From: Plotosus lineatus
Lineage: Eukaryota; Chordata; Actinopteri; Siluriformes; Plotosidae
Reading direction: 5' to 3'
NCBI GenBank assembly: GCA_024760905.1
Contig: CM045746.1
Coordinates: forward strand, 6,560,466 to 6,624,465
Length of the DNA stretch: 64,000 nucleotides
The notes under the pieces were generated by a model. It saw only the letters and a program-made list of their open reading frames with translations. It was not told the DNA's origin and made no database searches. The translations under genes were made by a program, and so were the position numbers. Shown one piece after another: positions 38,272 through 50,246 of the stretch. Within the stretch, counting starts at the first letter, position 1; each line of letters begins with the position of its first letter.

Positions 38272-39095
38272 AACCATTTAACAGTGGTTTTGGCACTGTG
38301 AGCAGGTGCCAGGTCGTGCTGAAACATGAAATCTTCATCTCCATAAAGCTTTTCAGCAGATGGGAGCATGAGGTGCTCCAAAATCTCCTGATAGCTAGTT
38401 GCATTGACCCTGCCCTTAATAAAACACAGTGGTCCAACACCAGCAGCTGACATGGCACCCCAGACCATTACTGACTGTGGGTACTTGACACTGGACTTCA
38501 GGCATTTTGGCATTTCCAGCCTCTGGCACCTTGATTTCCGAATGACATGAAAAATTTGCTTTCATCCGAAAAAAGTACTTTGGACCACTGAACAACAGTC
38601 CAGTGCTGCTTCTCTATTGCCCAGGTCAGGCGCTTCTGCCGCTGTGTCTGGTTCAAAAGTGGCTTGACCTGGGGAATGCGGCACCTGTAGCCCAGTCCAC
38701 TGCTTCCACATGTCCCTCGAGGTCTGGAATCGGCCCTTCTCCACAATCTTCCTCAGGCTCTGGTCACCTCTTCTGGTTGTGTAGTGTTTTCTGACACACT
38801 TTTTCCTTCTCACAGACATCCCACTGAGGTGCCTTGAGACAGCACTCTGGGAACAGCCTATTCGCTCAGAGATTTCTTTCTGTGTCTTACCCTCTTGCTT
38901 GAGGGTGTCAATGATGGCCTTCTGGACAGCAGTCAGGTCAGCAGTCTTACCCATGATTGCGGTTTTTGAGTAATGAACCAGGCTGGAAGTTTTTAAAAAA
39001 ACCTCAGGAATCTTTTGCAGGTGTTTAGAGTTAATTGGTTGATTCAGATGATTAGGTTAATAGCTCGTTTAGAGTACCTTTTCATGATGTGCTAA
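38272..39095 (-). mobile_element. Tc1-like transposon, truncated (copy 2)
   Basis: Minus-strand copy of the same family as 29524-30955. The transposase starts MGKTADLTAVQKAIIDTLKQ at 38954. It has the same ~55-60-bp deletion (WKQWTG then LQVPHSPG), keeps SDESKF and FQHDLAPAHSA, and stops at 38272 where T2 copy b begins at a TA, before the third acidic residue. The left terminal repeat is cut at about 39095, next to a T4 end. Confidence 0.9.
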
Positions 39096-39106
39096 TTAAA
39101 TAAAAC

Positions 39107-39133
39107 GGATTAACGTAAGTCGGGGAGCGTCTG
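39107..39133. mobile_element. Solo terminal repeat of family T4
   Basis: taacgtaagtcggggagcgtctg followed by TA matches the right end of the element ending at 40192. No partner end is next to it. The rest was apparently lost at the junction with the Tc1-like copy. Confidence 0.6.
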
Positions 39134-39233
39134 TATATAATATATCAATAAATACATATTCAATGCTATAAATACTTATAATAACAATTAAACATTTAAA
39201 AAAACAGCACAAGATGTAAATAAAATATAAATA

Positions 39234-40192
39234 CAGATGCTCCCCAGCTTACCAACATTCGTTTTGCAAACATCCAGAGATACGAACAGGTCTGTCCGAG
39301 GTCGAAAGTGAAAATGAAAGTGAAATGAAATTGAAGAACACGTAGTATTAGAAATGGAACAAAATCTACAGAAAGATACATCATAAAAAGAGCAAGAAAT
39401 ATGATTAAACATTATCCTGAGGTACACTTAATACTAGGCTCCGACAGAGGGGGGCGGGGCTGATACGTGCTGTACACCAGTCAGGAAAGAGAAGCAGAAC
39501 GATACTTTTCTGAATTTGTGCCAAAGCTTTCAAAGAAGAAACAAATTAACTCCAGTACATATTATAACTGGTTTAAAAAAAAAAAAAAAAAAAAGATGGT
39601 GTCGTGGTTGGGTGTTGCACTCAATCGGGAAGTTGTGTGTTCAAATCCCAGTTAGACCCCCACTGTGCTAAGACCCCTGGGCAAGGTCTTAACTACAAGT
39701 GTGCCTCTGTTCACCCAGCAGTATAAATTCGTACCAGTAAAAATATACCGAGAAGGTAACCTGCGATGGACTCGCGTCCCATCCAGGAGATGTTGTGCTC
39801 CAAGTTGCTTCACGCTACAGAAACCGGGGATATACACTGGCCTGATGGGCCACTAGGCTCGGGTGTAAAAAGCCCAACAGACTTACATATTATAATGAAC
39901 TGGATAAGAGTGAAACTCTCTGTAAATGGGATCAGATCCGCTGTGCTGTGCTTGAGAGGAACCAGAAGTTTAAACATGATATTGATAATGTACAAATGAT
40001 TAGAGAGAGAGAGAGAAAGAGAGAGAGAGAAAGAGAGAGAGAGATTGTATACAGTACAAACTCGTATACGTTCCTTATACAAGGTTTAAACATAAGTTCC
40101 CCTCTAAAGAATGCCCTGTAACGGCTTACAAACAAATTCATCTAAGAACGGACGTCCGGAATCTAACTCGTTAGTAAGCTGGGGAGCGTCTG
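39234..40192. mobile_element. Non-autonomous Tigger-like element, family T4 (copy a)
   Basis: Left end cagatgctccccagcttacc and right end (reversed cagacgctccccagcttact) are inverted repeats flanked by TA (39232-39233, 40193-40194). No transposase was recognised. It carries a SINE (39568-39893) and a GA tract (40000-40044). Confidence 0.8.
39568..39893 (+). mobile_element. Third SINE type, tRNA-derived, V-SINE-like
   Basis: Starts after a T/A-rich stretch with an A-box-like region (tggttgggtgttgcactc), then B-box-like gtgttcaaatccc (39633-39647) and a central ctgggcaaggtcttaacta. The 3' part is cctgcgatggactcgcgtcc, widespread in fish repeats. Target duplication tacatattataa at 39556-39567 and 39894-39905. 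The A run at 39577-39594 lies at its 5' side. Confidence 0.65.
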
Positions 40193-40422
40193 TACACACA
40201 CATACAGATGGTATTGCATAACACACATACATGCAGATGCTCCAGATGTAACAATGTATCCAGTTTTGATGGGAGATTTTGGGTTGTTTTTTGTTTGTTT
40301 AGGGGTTTTTTTTTGTTTTTTTTACATAATTGGCGTTGTTTGTGTGACACTTTCCGTAAGTTTTCCCCCTATTCTTCCTTGATTTCCTTCTTTTTAAATT
40401 CGGTGAATATTTATTTATTTAT

Positions 40423-40484
40423 TTTTTAAACCACGGTGCACTGAAGCCACATTAATTGAAGCGCAAAGTAGCGAGGGATCCCTG
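40423..40484. mobile_element. Tigger-like terminal fragment, family T3 (second copy)
   Basis: Reversed, it reads cagggatccctcgctacttt then gcgcttcaatt, matching the T3 end at 18760. TA follows at 40485. The other end could not be located in 40200-40420. Confidence 0.55.
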
Positions 40485-40500
40485 TATACACTAGTATATA

Positions 40501-41224
40501 CAGACGCTGCCGGACTTACGTTTTAGTTCGGTTCTAGACGGCCGAACATAAGGTGAAAAAAAATGTAAGTTGTTACTGTATGTTCCAGTGACATATGACG
40601 TTCATACTGCACTATATATCCATAAATACCATTATCTCGTAAAACACCCCTAAATCAATTATTATAAACATAACATTGTAAAATAATATAAAATATACCA
40701 AATAATATCAACATTGATTTCAAATAAATTAAATTCAAGCAAAATAATTTCAAATAAATACATTTTAATCAAATTCACTCATCAAATATCAAATACAGTA
40801 TCAAATATAATCTTTAACATGTTCTATGATGCAACCTTTCTACTTGTAAATGGTTCCGATGGTCGATGGAGCGAATTGGAAGAAACATGCAGCATTCAAA
40901 TGTTTTTCACCAGCATTAATTTTCTTGATAATAGCCATCTTCATTTCTAATGAGATGGCTTGCCGCGTTTTATGATCATCACTATCACAAGTAGGCTTAC
41001 GCTTCTGACCAACCATATCTGCTTAAAACAGTGTAAACACAAAGATCACACAGACGACGTCTTAACACAAGGTAACGCGCAGTAAACTGGGAAGAAGGAG
41101 GGGCACGTTCAGTCTGTCGTTTGTAAACTATGGACGCACGCTAAACTCAAAATTTGACATCATTAAAAAAAAAACGTAAAATCGAAAAATACGTAAAACG
41201 AATGAATGTAAAGTGGGGAGTGCC
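40501..41224 (-). mobile_element. Tigger-like element with transposase start, family T4 (copy b)
   Basis: Left end cagacgctgccggacttacg, preceded by TA. The right end near 41205-41224 (gtaaagtggggagtg) is a diverged inverted copy. On the minus strand 41020-40840 encodes MVGQKRKPTCDSDDHKTRQA followed by ISLEMKMAIIKKINAGEKHL, a CENP-B/Tigger-type N-terminal DNA-binding domain. This identifies family T4 as Tigger-like. The catalytic part is deleted. Confidence 0.75.
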
Positions 41225-41238
41225 ATTCATATATATGT

Positions 41239-41590
41239 TGTCTTCCTTTCGGCTTTTTCCCTTTTACTCAGGAGTCGCCACAGCGAATCATCTGATTCGC
41301 ACGTTTGATTTGGCAGAGGTTTTTACGTCGGATGCCCTTCCTGTCACAACCCTTTTTAGCAAGGGACAGAAACACACTGACGACTTTGCAGCCTACTCTT
41401 TACGAAAGTCAGCAATGGTTCTTTTACATGCCTCTCACCATAGACAGTGAGAGACATGGCCCGCCTTTGATAACCCAGTTAACTGCACTGGGGGGGGGAC
41501 ATTGACAACCTTGTGGAGAGTGGGACTAGAACCCCCAACCTTTTTGGATCAGCGATCCAGCGCCCTATACCACTAGACTACCACTACCCC
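41239..41590 (-). mobile_element. tRNA-derived SINE with RTE tail (copy e), full length
   Basis: B box near 41535-41525 (decayed to ggttctagtcc), body, RTE 5'-UTR-like ggttgtgacaggaagggcat, and tail gccgaaaggaagac. Imperfect target duplication attcatatatatgt / attcatacatatat at 41225-41238 and 41591-41604. Confidence 0.9.
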
Positions 41591-41593
41591 ATT

Positions 41594-41735
<142 letters not shown>

Positions 41736-42002
41736 CTACATGTGTAGCGCATCTTCTGAGCCATAAGGCGCACCGGATTATAAGGCGCATCAAGAGAAAC
41801 AAATTTCAGATAAGTCAAACTTGATGCAACTCTCACAATAACTCAACACTGTTCAGTTGTAACAATATAGAACAGTAAACTCACTTTTTCAGTTCATTTG
41901 TCTTTCACAAATCCATCAAATTCTTCATGTTCAGTGTCCGAGTTTAACAGTTGCGCAAGTTGGACATCAAGCCGGATCCATCTATTATTTATAATTATAT
42001 TT

Positions 42003-42874
42003 CAGTAAGCCCCCGCCCATTCGCGGCCCTGCATATTCGCTGATTTTGCTCTCAAATGCTTTTTTTCATCATGTTTATAAATTAGTGCAGTGTTTCTCAA
42101 TTATTTCGGTGATGCCCCCTCTATGAAAAAAAAAAAACAAAAACATTTCACGCCCCCCAGTGCAAAGTAGTATTATTTGTCTATAAAATTGTTATGAATA
42201 CACCTCTGCATACCTTTGTATATTTATTAACATTAAAAATTCAAAAGTATTAAATAACAATAATAATAATGATGAAAAAAGATTTAATTCTAGAACAGTA
42301 TGGCAAAAAAGAATGTTCCTCAGGGTCATACGCATGCCCCCTGGCATCACACCACTAGTTGAAAAGCACTGAATTAGCGGCAGCCCCAGCAAATTATACA
42401 TACATCATCACGACATTACTGGCACATGATTCTAATTCAGCCAATGGCTGAGAGCTTTTGTTTCTCCATCCTGCTGATTGGTTGCAGATGATATGTATAC
42501 CTCTTTTTTTCTCCTGATTGTTTGAATTGCAAATTCAAGTTTTTTAGTGTGTTTTTAATGATTATCAAAGCCCTATGATGTCATTCAAATGCCCTGCATC
42601 TTTTCTGGCTTCTGGTAAGGAGCCAAAGTGCTTTATTTATTCAGACATATTATCACAGTACAAAATTAAGAAGTTTTTTTACTTCATCATTACTACATTT
42701 TCCTGCATTATTACTGTATTAATGAGTAAGACTGTCTATAGAATGTGTTTAATAAGCATATTTTAGTGCATGTAATATCATACATGGGGTTTTAAAACCG
42801 CATCAATAATTCATGGATTTCTGGGATCCACGTGTGGGAAGAACGTAAACCCCGTTAATAATGGGGGCTCACTG
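42003..42874. mobile_element. Non-autonomous Tigger-like element, family T2 (copy c)
   Basis: Ends cagtaagcccccgcccattc and (reversed) cagtgagcccccattattaa are inverted. The interior shares ttcagccaatggctgagagc and tgtaatatcatacatggggt with T2 copy a (near 20494 and 21888). It lacks the fold-back insert and carries a hAT-like MITE instead. Confidence 0.7.
42088..42371. mobile_element. Small hAT-like MITE
   Basis: Terminal repeats cagtgtttctcaa and (reversed) cagtgcttttcaa. Target duplication aattagtg / aattagcg, 8 bp with one mismatch (42080-42087, 42372-42379). 284 bp, no coding. Confidence 0.82.
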
Positions 42875-43335
42875 TTTATGTTATTATCTATTATTCCCTC
42901 GTGCATGGAGTCAGGTCAATAGAGACAGGGATGGTGAGCACTATCCCACATCCAGTCCTCCCGTGTTTTTCCAAGCACGGGAAAACATCATCAAAATTCC
43001 ATCTTAACCCTAACCTAACCCCCCAGCAACTAACTAGCCTGTAAATGTGTCCCATGCTCACTTTCACCCTCTACTGGGTATTGAAAAAACACAGTAGGAC
43101 TGGGTGCGAAATAAGGCAGACCTACGGGAGATTAGAAGTCTTTCTGGGTCTTGACTTTCTCTCAGCCTCGCTCCTTAAAGAGACAGCGCATTATTATTGT
43201 CTTCATTACAGAACGGAGGTCATTGCTCTTAAGGCGATGTATCAGTGTCACTTTAAATTCAAGAAGGTTAATCTGAGGTCTCACGAGATGAGCAGAACAC
43301 CCGAGGTACATATGAGTGTTTCCTGAAATCCTGTT

Positions 43336-44600
43336 GACAGAAAAGTGGCGACCCAGGGCTCGGTATCCTGTAGTCCCATGACTTCAATATTATTAATACT
43401 GCATTCCCTCGTTACAACATCCCAAATTATGTCCGGAATTATCATGGATCAAATCTTTGTGTTCATAATTTTTTTTGTTTCTGAACATGAGATGGGAAAA
43501 CAGCATGGTTCGGACACCATTCCATCCCATGAGAAGCCCTCCCTCCCCATCCACACACACAAAAAAAATCTGACAGAAAAACAACCATTTTTCCAATGTT
43601 ACCCTGATTCACAGAAAAAACACAGTAAGCCCCACCCACTGAAGCAAATCAAATCTCTTTTTAATGTAAAATTCTGGATATAAAGTTGCCACTTATCAAA
43701 CTACTTTAAAATGTCACCCTTTGGCCACACCCACAAACCCCCAAAGTATGAAAGTAAACCTAAACCCTGCACTGCACTGTTTCGTCTCCTTTTTCAGATT
43801 CTGTTCATTTTAATAAGCTTAATGAAACCGTCTCTGGCCGTTATAACTCTCAAATGTCATCTTAATGAAGGTTCCTTCCGCGTCTTCCTCCGCCTTTATT
43901 TCTTTCCATCCTATTCTTTCATCATCACATCGTTCACTCGACTCCTCCTTTAATCTCATCCATACAGCCCCCCTATCTCTCTTTTTTCTTAACTTACCAT
44001 CTGTCTCTCTTTATCTCTCTCTCTCTACCCTCCCTCTTTTAAAAATAACCGGTGGGTAATTATTTGGCGAAATGTCACGAGGAGGACGGGGGATGTCTCC
44101 GGAATAAACGCATCAGTCAAAAGGATGGCTCGCCTTGCCGCACCATTTTCAATTATTCACCGCTGCTTGGCTTAATGAAGCCAGGCCTGGGATGGAAACA
44201 CACACACACACACACACGAGTTATACTCGACAGTTCAGGCTGAGGAAAGTCTCGCTCACAGAAGGAAACTGATCGAGTGTGTGATAAAGAGTGAAAGAAA
44301 GAGACGAACGATAGAAATAAAAGAGTAAGAGGGATGAAATGGGGAAGGAGGGAGAAAGAAATTCAAATGCAAAGCCTGAAGAAAACACAAATGAGAGAGA
44401 GAAATGAGAGAAAGAATAAGCTAGAGGTTTAGCCTGGGCTAAAGTTATGGCGGTGGGGGGAGGGGGGTTTACACTCTCTCCACGAGTCCTCATTTTGTTG
44501 AGTTCTTTTTACCGTTTACGGAGTTTTGCTGGTTTGGCTAAACATAAAACATGGAGAATTTGCTCGGTCATGATTAACCTGAGTGTGCTCCCGCTCTCTC
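43336..44600. other. Intronic sequence without recognised gene
   Basis: Contains pyrimidine-rich tracts near 43960-44040, a short CA repeat (44201-44217) and an AGAG-rich stretch (44280-44420). No transposon ends recognised. Confidence 0.5.
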
Positions 44601-44604
44601 TCTC

Positions 44605-44640
<36 letters not shown>
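44601..44640. repeat. (CT)n(TG)n microsatellite
   Basis: ctctctctct then about 17 TG units. Confidence 0.9.
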
Positions 44641-44647
<7 letters not shown>

Positions 44648-44670
44648 GACTTGTTAGTTCACTCGGTCTT

Positions 44671-45385
44671 ATACCCCCATTTCACTGGAGCACGGCAGGC
44701 AATGATCCTAGCGGAAAGACACGGAACGCAGTCTACAGAAGAGCTTCAGCATTTTTACACGGAAAATGGGTGAAAACCATACGGAAAAGTGGAAATCCCT
44801 CTGATCGAGTTTGTGCTGGGTGAAAGCATGCACTTGAGCCCGTGTTTAAGATTCGCTGATCTCTGAAATATGATCTATTTGCTTGATCATTTATTATAAG
44901 GCAGTTTAAACATGGCTGCGCGTGTGGCGCGCTCTCTACTCCGTCCGCGTGCACGTGATCATCGGCATGAGGAGGATGATCATGCAGACCCGATCGAAGT
45001 CTCAAGCAAACCACAATCAGCAGTGGATCAGTGAATCAGAAGAAGGTGAAATACTCACGGTGTACCATAGATCGGTCTTCAGGGGCCACGTCTTGAAGTG
45101 AGGGGCAAAGCACCTGGCAAGCACTCGGTCTGATGCTGCTGCTGCTGGTGCTGATGGTGTGTGGAGCACGGAACGCTCACGGAAATGTTTTCCAGGAACA
45201 TGCTTTTGGACATGTTCAAAAGCCCGTTCACGGAATATTTTGGCCTGCCGGAAGCATAGAGAAGTGGAGGAAGACTTAAGGAATAACTATGGAATCACAC
45301 GGAAGATGAGGAAATAATTGCGGAACGTTTGCAGATGACATTTTTGCTTCCATAAGTCTGCCGTGTTCCAGTGAAATGGGGATAG
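44671..45385. mobile_element. MITE with ~27-bp inverted ends
   Basis: Left ccccatttcactggagcacg and right (reversed) ccccatttcactggaacacg match over about 27 bp. Many scattered copies of cacggaa lie inside the ends on both sides (for example 44733, 45179, 45232, 45299), a subterminal-repeat pattern. An interior GC-richer core (44915-45030) has the frame MAARVARSLLRPRARDHRHE, which I cannot assign. The superfamily is uncertain; PIF/Harbinger or hAT are possible. Confidence 0.7.
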
Positions 45386-45997
45386 TACTCTGCCAAGTGT
45401 GAGAATAATCACTCACAAATTATAATGTAGATCATTAGAAAGATATTAAACGTGTGTTGGAGACGAATATGCTTACCTGCTCTACACCCCCCCCCCATCA
45501 TCTGTTAATTTCTCATTCAACGAAGAAATATTCAGCATCTGTGATTGAGGCAGTAAAAACTATTTCATTCTAATCCACAATCCAGCAGTTCATCCTGCTT
45601 TCCACGTGAGTCTCACGCCCCAAAGACATCACAGTGCTCCAACATGCTACAGAGCACAGAAGACTGTCCGCTTCGCTTTATAGTCATTTTTGCTATTTAA
45701 AAAAGAAAAAAAAAAAGTATTTTACTCCATTTTAATCTTACTTTTAGGTTTTTCGACAAGCTGGACACACACACATTTTTCGAGTTGAAAACAAACTACA
45801 TCCGTAACATGTGTTCTCTTTATCTGTATTAATAAATATCACAAACTTATATATATTAAATATTTATTTCCCAGTTTCAATTTTTACAGCAGTAGGCTCT
45901 CGATAGCAGAGCAGTAAAAACAAATTTGAGGTTTTATACCAGTTTGTGATTGCATAGTCAAGTACGTATTCCGATGAAACAGTGGACAACAGCTCAG
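45386..45997. other. Intronic sequence without recognised feature
   Basis: AT-rich with a poly-C run near 45487-45496. A cagtaggctctcgatagcag motif near 45890 may be a decayed Tigger-like end. Confidence 0.4.
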
Positions 45998-46079
45998 TGT
46001 CCATTGAAGTCTGCACCAATGACCACTCTTTCACCTCTGGGGTACTCTGCATCACTTCATCTAAGTCACTCCAGAATCT
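45998..46079 (-). mobile_element. 82-bp RTE fragment with shared junction
   Basis: Minus-strand endonuclease segment identical in extent at its 5' end to RTE-3: both stop at the same base of the element (ccagaatct|taactgc, 46079 and 36702) and then continue into the same fold-back sequence. Confidence 0.85.
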
Positions 46080-47175
46080 TAACTGCATATACTATTGTAA
46101 ACACTCGTTTTAAAGTCTTTTTCAATTATTATTCCAGTACAGTACCTCACTTAATTCTGAGAATGTTTGTGCATGAGATTTTACGTTCTGTAGCATGTTT
46201 AACAAATGATACCAAAAGGATAAACTTTATTATGCTTCATGTCCTTTTACATTGAACTTGGAGTGACGTGTCCAAGATGGCGCTGCCTAGAGGGCAACCT
46301 CGTGGAGATCTCGGAGTCAAATTGTTTCTTTCTTTGTTTTAATTTGTTTTATTTGTTTGTTCATGGTTTGCACTATCCCAAGCGACGGAGTCGTTGTTCG
46401 GCCCCTTCCCGCCTCGGCTTCTTTGTTAGCCGGGATGCGGCGAGCAGAGCTAATATGCTACGGAGCCGCATCCCGGCGAACAAGCCAAGATGAGCGTGCT
46501 TAGTTATAACTTAGAAGTGTATAACTAAGCAGAGCTGACATGCTATGGTAGGCACCATATGGTAGACTGAACATTTTCAAGTAGTATGGCCGGAAGTGCT
46601 AACCAAGCCTCTCAGAGCTCCGTGCTTAACCGGTAGCCGCTAGCTAACTGCAAGCTAACAGCTAGCATGGAGCTCCGTAGCATAGAATAGATAGATGATA
46701 GAAGATTTCTATTGCATGCTTAGTTGCCCGAAGCTGCTCATAGACGAAAATAGTGCAAAACATGAAGAAACAAATAAAACAAATTAAAACGAACAAAGAA
46801 ACAATTTGACTCTGAGAAATCCGCGACGTCACCCTCTGGGCAGCGCCATCTTGGACACGTTACTCCAACTTCAATGTTAAAGGACATGAAGAATACTGTT
46901 AAACATTTGTTTGTTCATGTTTTGCACTATGCTCGTACACTACCGGTCGACTACTACAGCTATAAGATTGGAGTATCTTCGGGCGTGTATAACTAAGCAC
47001 GCTCAACTGGGCTTCTGGTTAGCCGGGGTGTGGCGAGCAGAGCTAATATGCTATGGTAGGCAGCGCAATGCGAGCCGCACCCCAGCTGACAAAAAGCCCA
47101 GGCGGGAAGGGGCTGAACGATGACTCCGGCGCTTGGGATTGCAGGGATGAAGGCCGTGTAGCCGGCTGGTGCAAT
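46080..47175. mobile_element. Fold-back relic related to T2 copy b
   Basis: 46080-46375 matches 36703-36995 closely, and 46535-46905 matches 37515-37870. The palindromic arms include gtgtccaagatggcgctgcc and its inverse near 46835-46858. The interior is scrambled LINE 5'-region sequence (ccgcatcccggcgaacaagc). A second rearranged block (46905-47165) repeats parts of it. Confidence 0.65.
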
Positions 47176-50100
47176 CGCCTCAAGCCAGTGTCTCTCCCTC
47201 AGGCCCGTCCCAAGCCCAGATAAATGCAGAGGGTTGTGTCAGGAAGGGCATCCGGCGTAAAACAAATTCACAATAAAATATGCGAGTTACAACTAAGAAT
47301 TTCATACCGGATTGGTCGAGGCCCGGGTTAACAACGGCTGCCATCAGTGCTGTTAACCAACAGGGTGCTGGTGGAAATTGGACTACTGTTGGTCGAAGAC
47401 GTCAAAGAAGGAGAGAAGGGAGGCGTGTCCGTAGGCAGAAAGAGAAGAGGAAAGGCATGAGTCTAGGATTGAAAGTAGCTGAAAGGTAGAGATCTGGCTG
47501 AGATGATGCAGAGGATTCCTTCTACCTTCCGGTGGACATACTGTGTGTTCAGGAGACCAGGTGGAAAGGTAGCAAGGCTAGAAGCTTAGGAGCAGGGTTG
47601 AAGCTGTTTTTTCATGGTGTGGATGGGAAGATAAATGGAATAGGAGTCATCTTGAAGGAGGAGTTTGTCAGGAATGTTTGAGAAGTGAAAAGAGTGTCAG
47701 ACCGAGTGGTGAATCTCAAGTTAGAAATCAAAGGTGTGATGTTCAATGTTGTTAGTGCTTATGCCCCACAGGCAGGATGTGAGCTAGAAGAGAAGGAGAG
47801 ATTCTGGAGTGACTTAGATGAAGTGATGCAGAGTACCCCCAGAGGTGAAAGAGTGGTCAGTGGGGAAGACTTCAATGGACATGTTGGTGCAGGAAACAGA
47901 GGGGACGAGGAAGTGATGGGCAGGTTTGGTATCCAGGACAGGAACACAGAAGGACAGATGTTGGTAGATTTTGCAAAAAGGATGGAAATGGCTGTGGTAA
48001 TGTGGAATGTAATGTTTCTTCCAGAAGAGACAGGAGCATACGGTGACTTGTAAAATCGGAGGTAGGAGCACACAAGTAGACTACATCTTGTGCAGGCGAT
48101 GTAATTTGAAGGAAGTCAGTGACTGCAAAGTAGTAGCGGGTGAGAGTGTTGCCAAACAGCATAGGACGGTGGTGTGCAGGATGACGCTGATGGTGAGGAA
48201 GGTGAAGAAGGCAAAGGCAGAGCAGAAGACAAAGTGGTGGAAGCTGAAAAAGGAAGAGTGTCGGGTTGTCTTCAAGGAGGAGTTGAAACAGGCTTTGGGT
48301 GGTCAGAAAGTGCTTCCAGATGACTGGACAACTACAGCTAATGTGATCAGGAAGACAGTTAAGCTCGGAGAATACTTCGTGTGTCATCTGGAAGGAGAGT
48401 AGATAAGGAGACTTGGTGGTGGAATGAGGAAGTGCAGGAGTGTGTACAATGGAAGAGGTTAGCAAAGAAGAAGTAGGACATGGAGAGGACCGAAGAGAGT
48501 AAACAAAAGTACAGGAAGACAGTGTAAGGCGAAAGTAGCATTGTCAAAGGCCAAACAGAAGGCGTATGATACCTTGTATGCTCTGTTGGAAAGTAAAGAG
48601 ACAGAAAATGATTTATACAGGTTGTCACAGCCGAGAAATAGAGATGGGAAGGACGTGCAGCAAGTTAGAGTGATTAAGGACAGAGAGGGAAATGTATTGA
48701 CTGATGACAGAAGTGTGCTGGAAAGATGGAAGGAATACTTTGAAGAGCTGATGAATGATCTGATGATCTGATGAAAATGAGAGAGGGAAAAAAAAAAAAA
48801 GAGTAGAAGAGGTGACCATCGAGGACCAGGAAGCTGCAATGATTAGTAAGGGTGAAGTGAGGGGGGCATTGAAGAGGATGAAGAATCGAAAAGCAGTTGG
48901 TCCTGATGACATACCGGTGGAGGTGTGGAAGTGTCTAGGAGACGTAGCAGTAGATTTCCTGACAAGAACATTCAACAAGGGCTTAGAGAGTGAGAGGAGG
49001 CCAGAGGAATGGAGGAGAAGCATGATGGCGCCGATTTTTATGAACAAGGGAGACATGCGGAGTTGTGGCAACTACAGAGGGATAAAGTTGATGAGCCATA
49101 CGATGAAGTTATGGGAAAGAATAGTGGATGCTGGACTAAGGGCAGAGGTCAGCATTTGTGAACAACAGTTTGGTTTCATGCAAAGAAAGCGCACCACAGA
49201 TGCAGTTTTTGCTTCGAGGATGTTAATAGAGAAGTACAGAGAAGGTCAGAAGGAGCTGCATTGTGCCTTTGTGGATCTGGAGTGGCAGAGAAGTATGTTA
49301 GAGTGGTGCAGGACATGTATAAGAGATGTTAGCCAGTGGTGAGGTGTGCTGTCGGTGTGACAGAAGAGTTCAAGGTGGAGGTGGGACTGCATCAAGGGTC
49401 AGCTCTGAGCCCCTTCTTGTTTGCTATGTTGATGGACAGGCTGACAGACGAGGTTAAACAAGATTCCCCATGGACTATGATGTTTGCAGATGACATTGTG
49501 ATCTGTAGTGAGAGCAGAGAACAAGTGCAGGAAAATCTAGAGAGGTGGAGGTATGCCCTGGAAAGGAGGGGAATGAAGGTTAGCCTCAGTAAGACAGAAT
49601 ACATGTGTATGAATAACAAGGGCCCAAGAAGAACGGTGAGGTTACAGGGAGCAGAGATAAGGAAGGTGGAGGATTTTAAGTACTTAGGCTCAACAATCCA
49701 GAGCAGTGGAGAGTGTGGAAAAGAGGTGAAGAAGCGTGTGCAGCCTGGTTGGAGAAAAGTGTCCGGTGTGATGTGTAATAGGAGGGTATCGGCAAGAATG
49801 AAAGGAAAACTGTACAAGACGGTGTTGAGGCCAGCGATGTTGTATAGTTTAGAAACAGTGGCCCTGGGGAAAACACAGGAGGCAGAGCAGGAGGTAGCAG
49901 AAATGAAAATGTTGAGGTTCTCTTTGGGAGTAACAAGGATGGATAGGATCAGGAATGAGCACATCAGAGGGACAGCACATGGAAGAGGTTTTGGAGACAA
50001 AGTCAGAGAGGCTAGATTGAGATGGTTTCGACATGTCCAGAGGGATAGTGAGTATATTGGTAGTAGGATGCTGAGGTTGGAACTACCAGGCAGAAGGCCT

Positions 50101-50246
50101 CGAGGAAGACCAAAGAGACTATTCATGGATGTGGTGAAGGAGGACATGAAGGTAGTTGGTGTAAGAGAAGACGATGCAAAGGATTGGGTAAGATGGAGGC
50201 AGATGATTCGCTGTGGCGACCCCTGAAGGGAAAAGCTGAAAGGAGA
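47176..50246 (+). mobile_element. RTE LINE copy 4, nearly full length, decayed
   Basis: 5' end at ccagtgtctctccctcaggc, 3' end at aaaagctgaaaggagaac. It covers the 5' UTR, endonuclease, RT and tail. Notable damage: lost sequence around the endonuclease start (47470-47530), missing NTFFQ region near 48000, a deletion inside [12 protein letters not shown] of RT (49277-49285) and an 8-codon deletion near 49746. It is antisense to TUSC3. Confidence 0.9.
47288..50226 (+). pseudogene. RTE-4 ORF remnants
   Basis: Pieces in order: leader with VGRRRQRRREGRRVRRQKEK; endonuclease VSAYAPQAGCELEE, VSGEDFNGHVGAGNRGDEE (the conserved GADFNGH is GEDFNGH here) and QVDYILCRRCN; linker; [32 protein letters not shown]-like block and [12 protein letters not shown] (49478-49515). 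The last 296 codons (49336-50226) are open. At least six frameshifts or stops interrupt the full frame. Confidence 0.88.

Larger units (their letters stand above)
41750..43335. mobile_element. pogo-like element, family T6 (copy 3), with nested insertions
   Basis: Starts with gagccataaggcgcaccgga then ttataaggcgcat, the terminal motif of family T6. It shares with 14490-15400 the blocks near 41880-41990 and 43175-43270. It is interrupted by T2 copy c (42003-42874). The right end is unclear. Confidence 0.5.

Noticed and set aside
44915..45030. Possible exon or mitochondrial-type leader MAARVARSLLRPRARDH
   Set aside because: Lies inside a MITE with clear ends. No splice site or matching partner exon found.
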